Both the position numbers and the translations under genes were made by a program. Below, piece by piece: positions 21,416 to 31,954 of a DNA stretch of 64,000 bases (position 1 is the stretch's first letter; every line of letters starts with the position of its first letter). The notes beneath the pieces were generated by a model. That model was not told where the DNA came from. It saw only the letters and a program-made list of their open reading frames with translations, and searched no databases. Origin of the DNA: Limosilactobacillus equigenerosi DSM 18793 = JCM 14505 (GTDB lineage Bacteria; Bacillota; Bacilli; Lactobacillales; Lactobacillaceae); assembly GCF_001311375.1 (NCBI RefSeq), contig NZ_BBAS01000007.1:30925-94924 (forward strand), in the 5' to 3' direction.

Positions 21416-22534
21416 TTATTCAAATTCTTCCTTTACCGCTGCTAATGCTGCCGCTAAGACTTGATCCATGTTGTAGTACTTGTATTGACCTAACCGGCCC
21501 CCAAAAATTACGTTCTTGGCTTCGTTAGCAGCTAAGTCCCGGTATTGTTGATACAAGGTATTGTTTTGATCGTTATTAACTGGGTAGTAAGGTTCGTCAC
21601 CCCGTTGCCAATCCGCTGGGTATTCCCGGGTGATGACCGTGTAATCTTCATCACCTTTCCCAAATTCAAAGTGCTTGTGTTCAATTACCCGTGTGTATGG
21701 CGTTTCGGCATCCGTGTAGTTAACCACCGCATTCCCTTGGTAGTTACCTTCATTTAGCGTTTCCGTTTCAAAGTGTAGGCTCCGGTATTCTAATTCCCCT
21801 AATTGGTAATTAAAGAATTGATCAATCATCCCCGTGAAGACTACCTTTGGGAAATTAGCTAAGTATTCATCCTTTTGATCGAAGAAATCAACGCCCGTTT
21901 CAACATCAATTAAGTCGTGATCAAGCATCTTTTCCACGATTTGCGTGTAACCACCTTTGGGAATTCCTTGGTAGTCATCGTTAAAGTAATTGTTGTCATA
22001 CGTTAACCGCACTGGTAACCGCCGAATAATGAACGCTGGTAATTCCGTGGCTTTGCGCCCCCATTGCTTTTCGGTGTAACCCTTAATTAGCTTTTCGTAA
22101 ATATCCCGACCAATCAATGAAATTGCTTGTTCTTCTAGGTTTTGTGGTTCCTTACCAGCCATTTCTTGGCGTTGTTCATTAATCTTCGCCAACGCTTCCT
22201 TCGGCGTCCGCACGCCCCACATTTCACTAAACGTGTTCATGTTAAATGGTAAGTTATACATCTTCCCATTGTAATTAGCCACTGGACTGTTAGTGTAGCG
22301 GTTAAATTCAGCAAATTGTTGCACGTATTCCCAAACTTCTTTATTTGACGTATGGAAAATATGGGCCCCAAATTGGTGCACTTGAATCCCGTGTTCTTCC
22401 TTCGTGTAAATATTACCGGCTAAATGGTCTCGCTTTTCAATCACTTTGACTCGCTTGCCTCGTAAAGCCGCTTCATGGGCAAACATCGCCCCAAACAACC
22501 CCGCTCCAACTACTAAATAATCATACTTGGTCAT
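21416..22534 (-). CDS. glf: UDP-galactopyranose mutase
   Basis: Intact 372-residue flavoenzyme converting UDP-galactopyranose to UDP-galactofuranose. The N-terminal FAD-binding motif VVGAGLFGAMFAHEA is followed by VIEKRDHLAGNIYT, the HQFGAHIFHTSNKEVW segment lining the active site, and a C-terminal GRLGQYKYYNMDQV loop contacting the flavin. Length is that of bacterial Glf. It implies that the polysaccharide contains galactofuranose and matches the galactofuranosyltransferase-like gene downstream. A terminator-like hairpin separates it from the Wzz gene upstream. Its base composition is nearer the chromosomal average than the A+T-rich genes that follow. Confidence 0.96.
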   Translation of the reverse strand: MTKYDYLVVGAGLFGAMFAHEAALRGKRVKVIEKRDHLAGNIYTKEEHGIQVHQFGAHIFHTSNKEVWEYVQQFAEFNRYTNSPVANYNGKMYNLPFNMNTFSEMWGVRTPKEALAKINEQRQEMAGKEPQNLEEQAISLIGRDIYEKLIKGYTEKQWGRKATELPAFIIRRLPVRLTYDNNYFNDDYQGIPKGGYTQIVEKMLDHDLIDVETGVDFFDQKDEYLANFPKVVFTGMIDQFFNYQLGELEYRSLHFETETLNEGNYQGNAVVNYTDAETPYTRVIEHKHFEFGKGDEDYTVITREYPADWQRGDEPYYPVNNDQNNTLYQQYRDLAANEAKNVIFGGRLGQYKYYNMDQVLAAALAAVKEEFE

Positions 22535-22576
22535 GTTTTTCTCCTCATGCTTAACTAAATAATTTTAAAATCAACA

Positions 22577-22609
22577 AAAACTACCATATCAAAATCGATA
22601 TAGTAGTTT
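22577..22609 (-). terminator. Terminator-like hairpin between wzz and glf
   Basis: AACTACCATATC pairs with GATATAGTAGTT around a short A-rich/T-rich loop, followed by T-rich sequence on the transcribed strand. It may split the locus into two transcription units or act as a partial attenuator. Confidence 0.65.
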
Positions 22610-22617
22610 AAACTTGC

Positions 22618-23233
22618 TTACATTACTTCTTTCCAAGTTGTATACGTAAATGAAATTACAATTCCAACCAATAATCCAACTGCCAATCCAATTACTAATT
22701 TTTTTCTTCGTAGATGGTGTCGTCCTAGATTCAACATCATTAACTTTAGCAGGTGAAAATAGCTTAACTTCACCTCCGTTTGATGAGATTTTTGGCAATT
22801 CATATTTCACTGCCTCAGCTGCCTGATTTGCCACAATTGTTGCTACTTTTGGTGAATCACTCGTTGCTTTAACCTTCAGCACCAATGTTTGATCCACATT
22901 CGCAACTGTAATCATATTTTTAATATCGGAAAATGAATATTGTTTTTTCAATTTATTTGATAAATTTTTATAAGCTAATTTTGAAACATCGTCACTTTTA
23001 GCAATTTGTTTATAAGAACTCATCAAATTTAAATCAGCTTGAACTTGCTTATCTATCGTTGCCTTGTCATATTGACTTGCAACCATCATCGACCGTTCCG
23101 CCGTATATGTTGTATGTTTTGATCGTTGCGCTTGAATTGCCATTAAACCACCGAAAATAACCATTGAGGCAATAATGATTGCCACATTATTTACGATGAT
23201 TTTAGTTACTTTACTTAAACTGTATTTTCTCAT
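22618..23233 (-). CDS. Wzz-type chain-length determinant/tyrosine kinase modulator (one frameshift)
   Basis: Polysaccharide co-polymerase of about 205 residues, with one N-terminal helix (VNNVAIIIASMVIFGGLMA), an extracytoplasmic alpha-helical domain and a C-terminal helix (VIGLAVGLLVGIVISFTY). It resembles CpsC/EpsA, which sets chain length with Wzy and normally partners a cytoplasmic tyrosine kinase. The frame shifts in a run near 22700, just before the second helix. The start overlaps the end of wzy by 23 bases. No CpsD-type kinase or CpsB-type phosphatase gene is present in the window, which is unusual for this kind of locus. Confidence 0.78.
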
Positions 23234-24402
23234 TCTGTTTACTCCCTATTGTTGCCATTAAAGCAATTAGAAATGGATTATACACCAGCTCTATCAAGTG
23301 CTGTTCTACCATCCCAGTTACTGATAATACCAATATAATCACACATAAAATATAGTCATTTGCCATATAACCTTTGATAGAAACGAGTGTCATTGCTAAA
23401 ATGACCATCAAAAATATTATCAATCCATAGATAAGGATTAATCTAATGTACGAGGAATCCAAAAAGAAATATTCAATGTTTGTCTTACCATTAAATAACT
23501 TCATTCCTTTTAGGCCACCATAGCCATGTTCTTTAATTTTTTTTGACCAAACATTAAGATGTTATACTTATCAAATCCTTGTTTTGATAAGTATAACCGA
23601 TTTGATAATAAATCATTCAAACGACTAGCTAGTTTAATATGATAATTATAGAAAAAAGCACTAAACCAAGTTACTCCAGCAATAAATGGCGTTGTAATCC
23701 ACATAAATGCATGTAATCTAACCAAACGCTGATTTTTTTACCATCCATTGACTAGCCGCAATTAATCCAATTGCTAAAATAGTAGCCACAAAATCAAGCC
23801 GCGCATCGGTTAACTTATAAACTAATATTCCAATCAATAATCCGGCAATCAATTCTACTACCCGAATTCGTCGATAGCGTAAATAATAATAAGATAGTAG
23901 CAATAATAAAGAATGGGCTGCTAAATCGGTTGGATATGTTATCCCTAAAGAATAACGAGTTGCCCGATCAATTGGATGATAAACCAAATTAGTAATTCCA
24001 CCGAGCATTGCTAAGGCCATCACAATTGACAGTGCAACTAATGAAATTCTAAAAAAATCTTTTATGACTAAATTAAAGTTAATTCCTTTAGCCCCCAAGA
24101 CCAATAACGGGTACAGTAATATCCCACCTAACCCTGTTTTTAAAAATGATATTGCAAATGCTCCAAGGATTAATGTAATTAACACATATTGTAATGGCCG
24201 CCACTCATCTAAAACATAGATTTTAAATACCATTCCAAAAACAACTGATCCAACCCCTAACAAATGGAAAAATTTAGTTATGATACTAGGAGGTAAGGTC
24301 GTAGTGTCCAAAAATGATTGTATTAACGCAATAATAAAAACCACTCGATATAATTCTCGGCCACTAATTGGGTAATGCCACAATTTTTTTTATCTGTTTC
24401 AT
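23211..24402 (-). CDS. wzy: Polysaccharide polymerase Wzy/EpsG-like (three frameshifts)
   Basis: About 395 residues and ten or more membrane segments once shifts near 24388, 23722 and 23507 are bridged. N-terminal part: MKQIKK then HYPISGRELYRVVFIIALIQSF. The middle has a long loop containing HPIDRATRYSLGITYPTDLAAH. The C-terminus reads FLDSSYIRLILIYGLIIF and GMVEQHLIELVYNPFLIALMA, the late loop and helix pattern usual for Wzy polymerases of Streptococcus and lactobacilli. It would join flipped repeat units at the outer face of the membrane. Sequence similarity between Wzy proteins is low, so the call rests on topology and position between the priming transferase and Wzz. Confidence 0.7.
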
Positions 24403-24413
24403 TACATCACCGC

Positions 24414-25071
24414 CTAGTACGCAGTATTTGGTACTAACATTACTTTAACCGTCATTACCAAAATCCATAAATCGAATTTAAACGAACGTCGCTTGATATA
24501 CGTTAAGTCAAGATTAACCATTTCAGCAAAGCTAGCTGAATTCCGTGTCGTCACTTGCCAATAACCCGTACACCCTGGAATTACTAGCAACCGTTGCCGG
24601 TCATAATCTGTGTAATTAGCCACTTCTTCGGGCAAAGCGGGCCGCGGACCAATTAACGACATATCGCCACGCATAACATTCCAAAGTTGTGGTAACTCAT
24701 CGAGGCTATACTTACGAATAAACGCCCCCACCCGGGTAATCCGGGGATCACGTTTCATCTTAAACATGTTCCCTTCAACCTCATTTTGGTCCATCAAGTC
24801 GGCTTTTAATTCATCCGCATTCGTCACCATCGAGCGGAATTTCCACATTTTAAATGATTGTCCGTTTTTACCAATCCGCGCTTGTGAATAAAAAACTGGT
24901 CCCCAATCTCCACATTTAATAAAAATAGCAATCAGTAGATATAACCAACTTAACAAGACAATTCCTAGCAACGCTAGCAAAAAAATCCATTGCCCGTTTA
25001 AAACCATCATAAAACCGATGGCCGTTTAAGTCATGATCATCAATCTTAATTATTGACATCTCATTTTTCAT
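24414..25071 (-). CDS. Priming undecaprenyl-phosphate sugar phosphotransferase (one frameshift)
   Basis: Short-form bacterial sugar transferase (about 218 residues) that starts polysaccharide synthesis by placing a sugar phosphate on undecaprenyl phosphate. The start at 25071 (MKNEMSIIKIDD) has GGGGGAG 7 bases upstream. One T is missing in the run at about 24983-24989, inside KRAMDFF before the membrane-entering helix. The catalytic core follows: YSQARIGKNGQSFKMWKFRSM, RKYSLDELPQLWNVMRGDMSLIGPRPALPEEV, and CTGYWQVTTRN near the C-terminus. It closely follows the DUF4422 gene. The sugar is probably a hexose-1-phosphate such as galactose or glucose, but this is not resolvable from sequence. Confidence 0.9.
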
Positions 25072-25089
25072 GATCATGCTCCCCCTTAT

Positions 25090-25857
25090 CTATGGATGAC
25101 CAACCAATTTCCGTTGCAAGAACTTGCCCCCCTTAACGAACCAATTTTGTGATTCCATAAAGGCATAGCGTTGTTCAACAACTTGGTATTCTGCATTAGT
25201 TTCTAACCAAATGTCCAGCAATAATTCACTTAAAAACCCGTAAACACGTTGTTCATAAGTTGAATAGGTTTGCACTTCTGTGGCAACTGCTTGTTCCACC
25301 TTGGATAAAATATCAAACATCCACGTACAGTACTCATCAAACGGCCGTTGTTTCATAATAAACATATTATACATATGTGCCCACGTCCGTTGGTAGACTC
25401 GCTTCATCGCTGGCACATATTCCGGATAATCCCGTTCGATAATTTCCGTCATCACATCAAAGGGCCGATTGTGATGAGCATGCCGATAATGCGATTCATT
25501 ACTTTCAATCCAATACCGCCGTTTGGCTGGTACAACTACATCATACTTAGCCAATAATTGTTCCGCTTGCTCATGTGTTAAAACATTATTAAAATCACGG
25601 CCTGGCTTCGTCGTAAATAACCGCCGATAGTGAACTAACCCATAAGCATCTGCGTTCAAATTCTTCCATGCCCAGTAAATCGCCGTTAGCTCATTATAGT
25701 GCGGATTTTTGACTGAAATATTATCACCACTGTTATCACCTTGATATTCAATCGGGGAATCCGGATGGAGCTCCTTACCCACAAACATTGGAAGATACAT
25801 TTCATCTTGTGGCATTTGATATTGCTTATGCGCAGCCACTAAAACTTTAATGTCCAT
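25090..25857 (-). CDS. DUF4422 capsular polysaccharide glycosyltransferase
   Basis: Intact protein of about 255 residues of the DUF4422 family, found in lactic acid bacterial polysaccharide loci and thought to be glycosyltransferases. Typical segments are IKVLVAAHKQYQMP, GDNSGDNISVKNPHYNELTAIYWAWKN, GLVHYRRLF, YDVVVPAKRRYWIESN and MFIMKQRPFDEYCTWMFDIL. The ATG at 25857 is preferred because GGAG stands 7 bases upstream, whereas the in-frame TTG at 25863 is too close. It appears to be the first gene of the leftward polysaccharide locus, starting 70 bases after the end of recX. Confidence 0.88.
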   Translation of the reverse strand: MDIKVLVAAHKQYQMPQDEMYLPMFVGKELHPDSPIEYQGDNSGDNISVKNPHYNELTAIYWAWKNLNADAYGLVHYRRLFTTKPGRDFNNVLTHEQAEQLLAKYDVVVPAKRRYWIESNESHYRHAHHNRPFDVMTEIIERDYPEYVPAMKRVYQRTWAHMYNMFIMKQRPFDEYCTWMFDILSKVEQAVATEVQTYSTYEQRVYGFLSELLLDIWLETNAEYQVVEQRYAFMESQNWFVKGGKFLQRKLVGHP

Positions 25858-25926
25858 TTTCAAACTCCAAAATCATAATTTACATGTAACCTTAATTTTA
25901 CCATTAATCACTTGGTAACTAAATAC

Positions 25927-26729
25927 TTAATCAAGGTCATTCTCCGCAAACCACGCATTAATATCATCAAAATCGAAGCCTTTGCGGACTAAAGCTTGCT
26001 TCGTTTTAAGGGTTCGCTCATACGAATCTGAATACTTTTGATTTTTCTGCCATATTTTTTTTGCGCAGTTTGAGTTAATAAGTCTGTTTGTTGTTGGGAA
26101 TCAACCTGCCATGTTAATTGTTCCAAGACCAAATTACTAATCGTCCCATCATAGCCATTCGTTAACAAGCCTTGGTGAACCTTTTGTTGCTGCCGGCGTT
26201 GCGGATCCTTACGATAACGTCGTTGAAGCTTGGTAGCTAATTTCGTCACATTTGTGACTTGTTGTTCTGTGGTAAATTGTTGCAGTGCTTGGGTAATTTT
26301 AGTTATCGCCACTCCTTTTTGCCGTAACTTTTGGGTAATGATTTGCGGTCCCTTTAATTCCGTGCGCATGACCGTCCGCACGTAACTATCCGCATACACT
26401 TGGTCATCCAAGAGCTGTTCAGCTTGTAAGCGCACAATAATTGCATCAATCGTGTCTGCTGGCACCTCATCTTTAGCTAATCTTTGCCGCACTTCTTGTT
26501 CCGTCCGTAATTGGTGGGACAAAAAATCCAGTGTGCGCTGATAGGCTTTCGCCCCTTGATCGGCTACTTTTAATTCCGCGATTTGGGCCGGTGTCAGCTC
26601 CATTCCTTTCATGAGGCGATATTTGATTAACACACTCTCGGCGACCGCTAACTCATATTGCCCATCTAAAAAGATGTTATACCGTCCCGGGCGTTTTTGA
26701 ACTGCAATGGCCGTAATTTTTTTTACCAT
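25927..26729 (-). CDS. recX: Recombination regulatory protein RecX (frameshift near C-terminus)
   Basis: Modulator of RecA filaments. It starts MVKKITAIAVQKRPGRYNIF, with three-helix repeats including LSHQLRTEQEVRQRLAKDEVP and FVRTVM-like YVRTVMRTELKGPQIITQKLRQKGV. The frame changes in the 8-base T-run (A-run on the coding strand) near 26055. Reading across it gives WQKNQKYSDSYERTLKTKQ and then LVRKGFDFDDINAWF, the conserved RecX C-terminus, ending at 25927. Length about 268 residues fits Firmicute RecX. It is the gene immediately upstream of the polysaccharide locus. Confidence 0.9.
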
Positions 26730-26818
26730 GACGTTGACACTTTGCCTCCCCATTTCGTTGTAGTAAGTGTAACCACTGGCCAGTGATTATTAAACTTAAA
26801 TTCAAGGAGCATTATATC

Positions 26819-27028
26819 ATGAAACATCAATTTACTTCGAACAAGCTTACGTTAACCGCCACGAACAGTCATCAACCTAAGCCCATCCGGCGAACGTTCA
26901 ACTACCTCGTGGAGAACTACGATGACGAAAAAGTAACCCAATTGATTAGCGCATTATCCACGTTAACAGATGATCAAGTCACTGCTACCCAAGTTACAAC
27001 GGTGACGGCATTGACAGCCGGCGAATAG
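26819..27028 (+). CDS. DUF1659-like small protein
   Basis: Small protein of 69 residues starting at the ATG at 26819, after AAGGAG. It is hydrophilic, Thr-rich, without signal or membrane segment, and contains PIRRTFNYLVENYDDEKVTQLISALSTLTDD. Size, style and pairing with a DUF2922-like gene 14 bases downstream match the DUF1659/DUF2922 pairs found in Firmicutes. The function of the pair is unknown. It is transcribed opposite to recX from the shared upstream region. Confidence 0.65.
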   Translation: MKHQFTSNKLTLTATNSHQPKPIRRTFNYLVENYDDEKVTQLISALSTLTDDQVTATQVTTVTALTAGE

Positions 27029-27042
27029 AGAGGAGTTAAACT

Positions 27043-27261
27043 ATGAAGGTATTAGATTTAATTTTCAAGAGTAACCAAGGTAAGTTACACACGTTGAAGT
27101 TAAATTACGTCAACGAAAATTTAGCTGAAGCGACGGTCAAGCAAACGATGGAACAAATTTCCCAAAGCGAGCTATTTAAAAAGGGCGACGAAATTATCTA
27201 CGCCACCCCGGTTAAGGCTAAGTACGTTACTACGACTGATGACCCAGTAACGAGTTTCTAA
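27043..27261 (+). CDS. DUF2922-like small protein
   Basis: Small protein of 72 residues with a GAGGAG ribosome site. It begins MKVLDLIFKSNQGKLHTLKLNYVN, a beta-strand pattern expected of DUF2922, and ends with ATPVKAKYVTTTDD. It is translationally linked to the DUF1659-like gene. The function is unknown. A strong terminator follows directly. Confidence 0.7.
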   Translation: MKVLDLIFKSNQGKLHTLKLNYVNENLAEATVKQTMEQISQSELFKKGDEIIYATPVKAKYVTTTDDPVTSF

Positions 27262-27278
27262 AAATTTCCATAGTAAAA

Positions 27279-27318
27279 AGGAGGCAATTCCCAAATTGGG
27301 GGTTGCCTCCTTTTACTT
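27279..27318. terminator. Bidirectional terminator
   Basis: AAAAGGAGGCAA pairs with TTGCCTCCTTTT around a small C/G-rich loop. A-run and T-run flank both sides, so it can serve the DUF2922 gene (+) and the galactanase gene (-), which converge here. Confidence 0.9.
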
Positions 27319-27324
27319 TCGTTA

Positions 27325-30300
27325 TTAATCTTTGCTAAGCCACTTTAAAGAAGCAGAGTAACTTAATACTAACGGATTACCATATTTTAAACCGGCTTGA
27401 TTAAGGTCCTTTAACCAAAATTCATACCGATAGTGATTTCCATCCGCCGTCACATAATCCTTCGTGCCCATTAAGGCTGACGTTGCCCCTGGCAACAAGC
27501 TTTTAATTTGATCATAGCTGGCGGTGACTGTCTCACCTTTCGTTCCCGTTAATAACGTTTGAAGTGTCTTCGTGTTGATTTGAGCTAAATCAACATCTTG
27601 ATCAGTCAATGTATCACCAACTGCTAAAAGACCATCAACGGTTGGTGTGTAGTTATTAACCGCATTCCAAACTTCACTCACTTTAACTGTAATTGGTGAT
27701 GTCACTTGATTAGTAGTTGCTGATCCTTGGCGATCAACGACCACTTGCGTCGTATAACTGACATTCAACGTATCACCGTAATGTTTACCATGATTATCCT
27801 TAACAAATGCCGTCCGATTAGCATCGGTTAATTCATATGTTAAATGATAAACATCACCATTAGCCGTCGTTTGTAAATCAGACTTGCCACTCGTTAATAA
27901 CTCATTTGCAATTGCTTGTAATTGAGTATCGCTAATCACTTGATTGGGTTGACCTTGTAATAAGAATTGGCCAGCATTGGAAATTAAACCGGTTAAATTA
28001 ATCGTTTGGTTATTAACATCAACACCAGTCAACGGATTATCAGTCACCGTCCCCACTTTAGCAGTAACAGTTGAACTGACTTTCGTATTAACTGGGGTTT
28101 CATAGCCGTGCAAGAATCCCTTGTACATGTTTAACGATTGTAATGGATAGCCGTGGTCATCAAATAAGGATTGATTATCCCAAGTCGTACCACCCCAAGT
28201 TGGTTTACCTTCCCAGTACATTTCATTATCAGGAGCATAACCAACCGCATACTTTGATGCCCAGCCTGTACCATATTGATTTCCGGCATCTTTATTTTCT
28301 TGCCAATTTTCATATCCAGGATGGACAGGCAACCAAGCTGGTTCCCAATAAAAACTACCGACTCCATCAGTATCAACCAACGCCTTATACATATCCGCTA
28401 AGACATCAACTTGACCTTGTGGGCCGATTGGGAATTTATTTATTCCACCATCATTAGATAAAGAATTACCCGTTCCGTCAGCATCATGCGTATCATTCAA
28501 CCAACTTACTTCCATCACGACCAATCGTTTTCCAAATTCAGTTTCCGTCATATGGGCAACATCACGCAAAGTATCCGAGTTATTCCACCAAAATGGATAG
28601 TAAGAAGTACCTAGGTAATCATAGTCAACCCCATTGTTCTTTAAGACCGTCATAATTTGCCGGTATTTATCAACATTTGGCGTTTCAATATGGATGGCAA
28701 TTTTACTATTACCAGATTCACGAACTGCACTGGAAGCTTGTGATAAAAGCATCGTCAACCGTTTACCTGCATCGCCCAACCAAATACTCTTCCAATCTTC
28801 ACCCTTGCTTGAATTAGCTACTTGACCAAACGCTCCCTTGGTAATTTCATTCCCGATTGAAACCATTTGCACATCGGCACCAGCCCGTTTTAAATCAGCT
28901 AACACTTTCTTAGTATAAAGATTAACTTCCTTCGCTAAGTCCGTATCACTCAATTGACTCCAAGCCTTTGGCAAAATTTGCTTAGCTGGATCAGCCCAAA
29001 AATCAGAGTAGTGGAAGTCAACTAACGTCTTCAACCCATATTGAGCCGCTTCACTAGCCATCTTAACTAATGATGCTTCATCGTTGTTACCACCACCGTA
29101 GCCATTGCCGTTCTTATCGTATGGATCATTCCAAAGGCGAATCCGCACCCAATTTACCCCGGCATCACTTAGAACCTTAAAGATACTGGCTGGTTGCCCA
29201 TTAAAATCATAGAATTGCACACCGGCATTAAGTAAAGATTGGTAACTTGAAATATCAACCCCACGAACCATATCATCGGTCATCCCTTTAATTGGTTCAA
29301 CTTTAACTGATTCGTACCGGAGACCCGTTTCGCCACCCGTTTTATAAGCCAATTCCACTTGGTCTGCCGTTTTTTTGACTCGTTGGTGTTTCATCCGCTG
29401 ACATAAACTTCGGGTTTGTTGGAGCTGTGGCAACTTCTTTAGCAACTTCATTAGTTCCTGGTTGGAATAATAGAATAGCTAACTGATTCTTCTTAGAATC
29501 AATTCCGACGCCAACAATTGCATCCTTACTCCGGTCGCTATTAATTCCCTTCACAAAGTAATCTGCCAATTGATCCTTATCCCAGGGGTTCTTAGCTAAA
29601 TCAAAAATTTGGCTTTTGACGACCTTCCCAGTCAACAAGTTGTTTTTGTACATTAATTGTTCAATCACGCTGATTTTATTTTCAACGTCACCCTGACTAA
29701 TGAGTTGCGCCATATCATGAACTGCTAATTCACGATATTGATTATTTTCATTAGTCCAATCATATGTCACATTATTATTTAACTTATCCGCAATTACTTG
29801 TGGTAATTGTTGTTTTAATTCGGGTAGGCCAACATAATTTTCAACAACCCCACTGCCATTCACATGATACTTAACACCATGTTCAACAATGTCACAATTT
29901 GGTGTCAATAAGTAGGTTGATGGATTAAAGTACCAATATTGTCCTTGCCATTCTTGGACGCCACTTTGAACCCGACCAGAATCATCAATTAAGTACCAGG
30001 CTCCCCATTGAGATTGGACATAATCACGCTTTTGACGTAATAGGTATGTTTGTGGATCAAAGTACCAGTAACTACCAGCCCATTCTTGAATCCCACTTTG
30101 AACTCGACCAGAATCGTCAATTAAGTACCAGGAGCCCCATTGAGATTGGACATAATCACGTTTTTGGCGTAATAAGTATGTTTGTGGATCAAAGTACCAG
30201 TAATTACCAGCCCATTCTTGAATTCCACTTTGAGCAATCCCGTTATCAAATAGATACCAATTACCATTTGGGGCTTGCTTGTAATTACGCCCCTTAGTTA

Positions 30301-31209
30301 ATTGATAGGTAGTTGGGTCAATGTCATAAATCTTGCCATCATATTCTTGGACACCAGATAAAATACGACCGTCATTACCAACTAAATATTTGGCACCCCA
30401 TTGCGAAGTAATAAAGCCACGTTGCTTGTGTAATAAGTAAGTTTCTGGATCAAAGTACCAGTAACTGCCGGCCCATTCTTGGACGCCAGATTGAATCCGG
30501 CCATCATCACCTACTAAGTACCAATCACCCCATTGAGATTGGACATAATTTTTCTTTTGACTCAGTAAGTACGTCGTTGGATCAAAGTACCAGTAACTAC
30601 CGGCCCATTCTTGGACGCCAGATTGAATCCGACCATCATTACCAACCAAATAGTACATTCCCCATTGCGACTTAACATAATCTTTCTTTTGACTTAATAA
30701 GTACGTCATTGGGTCAAAGTACCAGTATGAACCAGTCCATTCTTGGACGCCGCTTTGCGCTTTACCATTATCAATTAAATACCAGTTTTCACCCGTTCCC
30801 TTAATTGATGGTAATAATTCGTAATGACGATTTTGTTTAACATCCTTACTACCTTGGTAAACATAACCACCATCAACAGCTTGCCAATCTGAACTGAGTT
30901 GATTTTGGTTATCCTTATTAGTGGACGTTGTTTCCTTATCAGCTGACGTTGTCGTCGTTGCACTAGCTGAATCAGTATTATTTGATGCCGCATCCGTTGC
31001 CGGCAGCGCGACTTCCTTTGTTTGAGAATCGTTATTATTTGCTGTGACTGTCTCAGTTTTGGCATCCGTGCTAGTTGCTGTTGCATCATCGGCATTCGCT
31101 GAAACATTATTCATAAAAATTCCCGTACTGGCCCCAGTAAACATTAACGCGGCCATACACCAATTTTTACCACTCTTATAGAGTTTAAAACGTTTTTTTA
31201 AATTTCCAT
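27325..31209 (-). CDS. Secreted arabinogalactan endo-beta-1,4-galactanase (GH53) with surface repeats (two frameshifts)
   Basis: Large extracellular enzyme of about 1290 residues. N-terminus: ATG at 31209 after GGAAGG, then a missing A near 31203, then KKRFKLYKSGKNW (KxYKxGKxW signal) and a Ser/Thr/Asp-rich linker. Seven shared wall repeats follow. An unassigned segment (PELKQQLPQVIADKLNNN onward) precedes a shift near 29370. The GH53 domain has GVDISSYQSLL, WVRIRLWNDP, LVDFHYSDFW, SIGNEITKG (acid/base Glu) and VMEVSWL (nucleophile Glu). Two related C-terminal domains of about 100 residues end in VSYTTQV and LSYSASLKW. The enzyme would cut beta-1,4-galactan from pectin side chains while held at the cell surface. 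Confidence 0.9.
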
Positions 31210-31297
31210 TTTTACCTTCCTCAAAATTTAAGTCTTACTTGTTAATTTTACACTTAATGAAACACCTAACGCAACGACAACCATATTACAGTTATAT

Positions 31298-31326
31298 TAA
31301 AAAGCCGGCGCCAAGCCGACTTTTAG
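31298..31326 (-). terminator. Terminator of hpf
   Basis: AAAAGTCGGC pairs with GCCGGCTTTT (one mismatch) around a short loop on the minus strand, right after the hpf stop. Confidence 0.75.
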
Positions 31327-31338
31327 GAATTTATTCAA

Positions 31339-31881
31339 TTAATCAACTTCAATTAAACCGTACCTGCCATCCTTACGCCGGTAAACGATGCTCGTACCGT
31401 TCGTTTCGGCATCTTCATAGATGAAGAAGTCGTGACCTAACATATCCATTTGTAAGGCCGCTTCTTCAACATCCATTGGCTTTAAGGAAATTTGCTTCGT
31501 CCGCACTACATCTAACTTCGTGTCGTCTTCTGCTTCATCAACCGTGTCAACGAATTCAAGATCCTTAATTCCCTTTTCACGGGCCTTGCGGTTAACCTTG
31601 GTCTTGTACTTCCGGATTTGGCGTTCTAACTTATCCGTTACCAAGTCCACGCTACCATACATATCATTAGACGTTTCTTCTGCCCGTAACGTAAGGTATG
31701 GCAATGGAATCGTTACTTCAACCTTGTAAGTCTTGTTGGAGTAAACTTTCAGGTTCACATGTGCTTCGGCTGGTAGGTTTGGTTCTAAGTACTTATCTAA
31801 CTTGGCAACCCGCTTTTCCACATATTCCCGAATTGCGTCAGTAACTTCAATGTTTTCACCACGAATATTAAACTTTAACAT
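31339..31881 (-). CDS. hpf: Ribosome hibernation-promoting factor, long form
   Basis: 180-residue long HPF that dimerises 70S ribosomes into inactive 100S particles under stress. The N-terminal domain starts MLKFNIRGENIEVTDAIREYVEKRVAKLDKYL, with the basic segment QIRKYKTKVNRKAREKG. The C-terminal dimerisation domain runs from VVRTKQISLKPMDVEEAALQMDMLGHDFFIY to YRRKDGRYGLIEVD. The ATG at 31881 follows GGAGAG. A promoter and a perfect 10-bp inverted repeat lie in the leader. It follows comFC, the usual neighbour in lactobacilli. The secA gene often found next is not here; the galactanase gene occupies that place. Confidence 0.96.
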   Translation of the reverse strand: MLKFNIRGENIEVTDAIREYVEKRVAKLDKYLEPNLPAEAHVNLKVYSNKTYKVEVTIPLPYLTLRAEETSNDMYGSVDLVTDKLERQIRKYKTKVNRKAREKGIKDLEFVDTVDEAEDDTKLDVVRTKQISLKPMDVEEAALQMDMLGHDFFIYEDAETNGTSIVYRRKDGRYGLIEVD

Positions 31882-31923
31882 AATACTCTCTCCTTTCACC
31901 CAAAGCCTTATTGTAAGGCTCGA

Positions 31924-31948
31924 GAAAGATAAGTGGTGCTTATCTTTC
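31924..31948. promoter_or_regulatory. Perfect inverted repeat in the hpf leader
   Basis: GAAAGATAAG and CTTATCTTTC form perfect 10-base arms around a 5-base spacer, centred about 55 bases before the hpf start and just downstream of its -10 box. It could be an RNA hairpin in the 5' leader or a dimeric repressor site. Confidence 0.6.
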
Positions 31949-31954
31949 ATTTAT

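Noticed and set aside
7921..25071. Polysaccharide locus as a decayed cluster of pseudogenes
   Set aside because: Breaks occur at homopolymers at the same kind of sites as in groEL and other core genes, and reading across them gives complete conserved proteins.
30046..30297. Open frame on the + strand inside the galactanase repeats (and similar ones at 3360 and 62506)
   Set aside because: These are antisense shadows created by the repeat units themselves and recur wherever the repeats occur.
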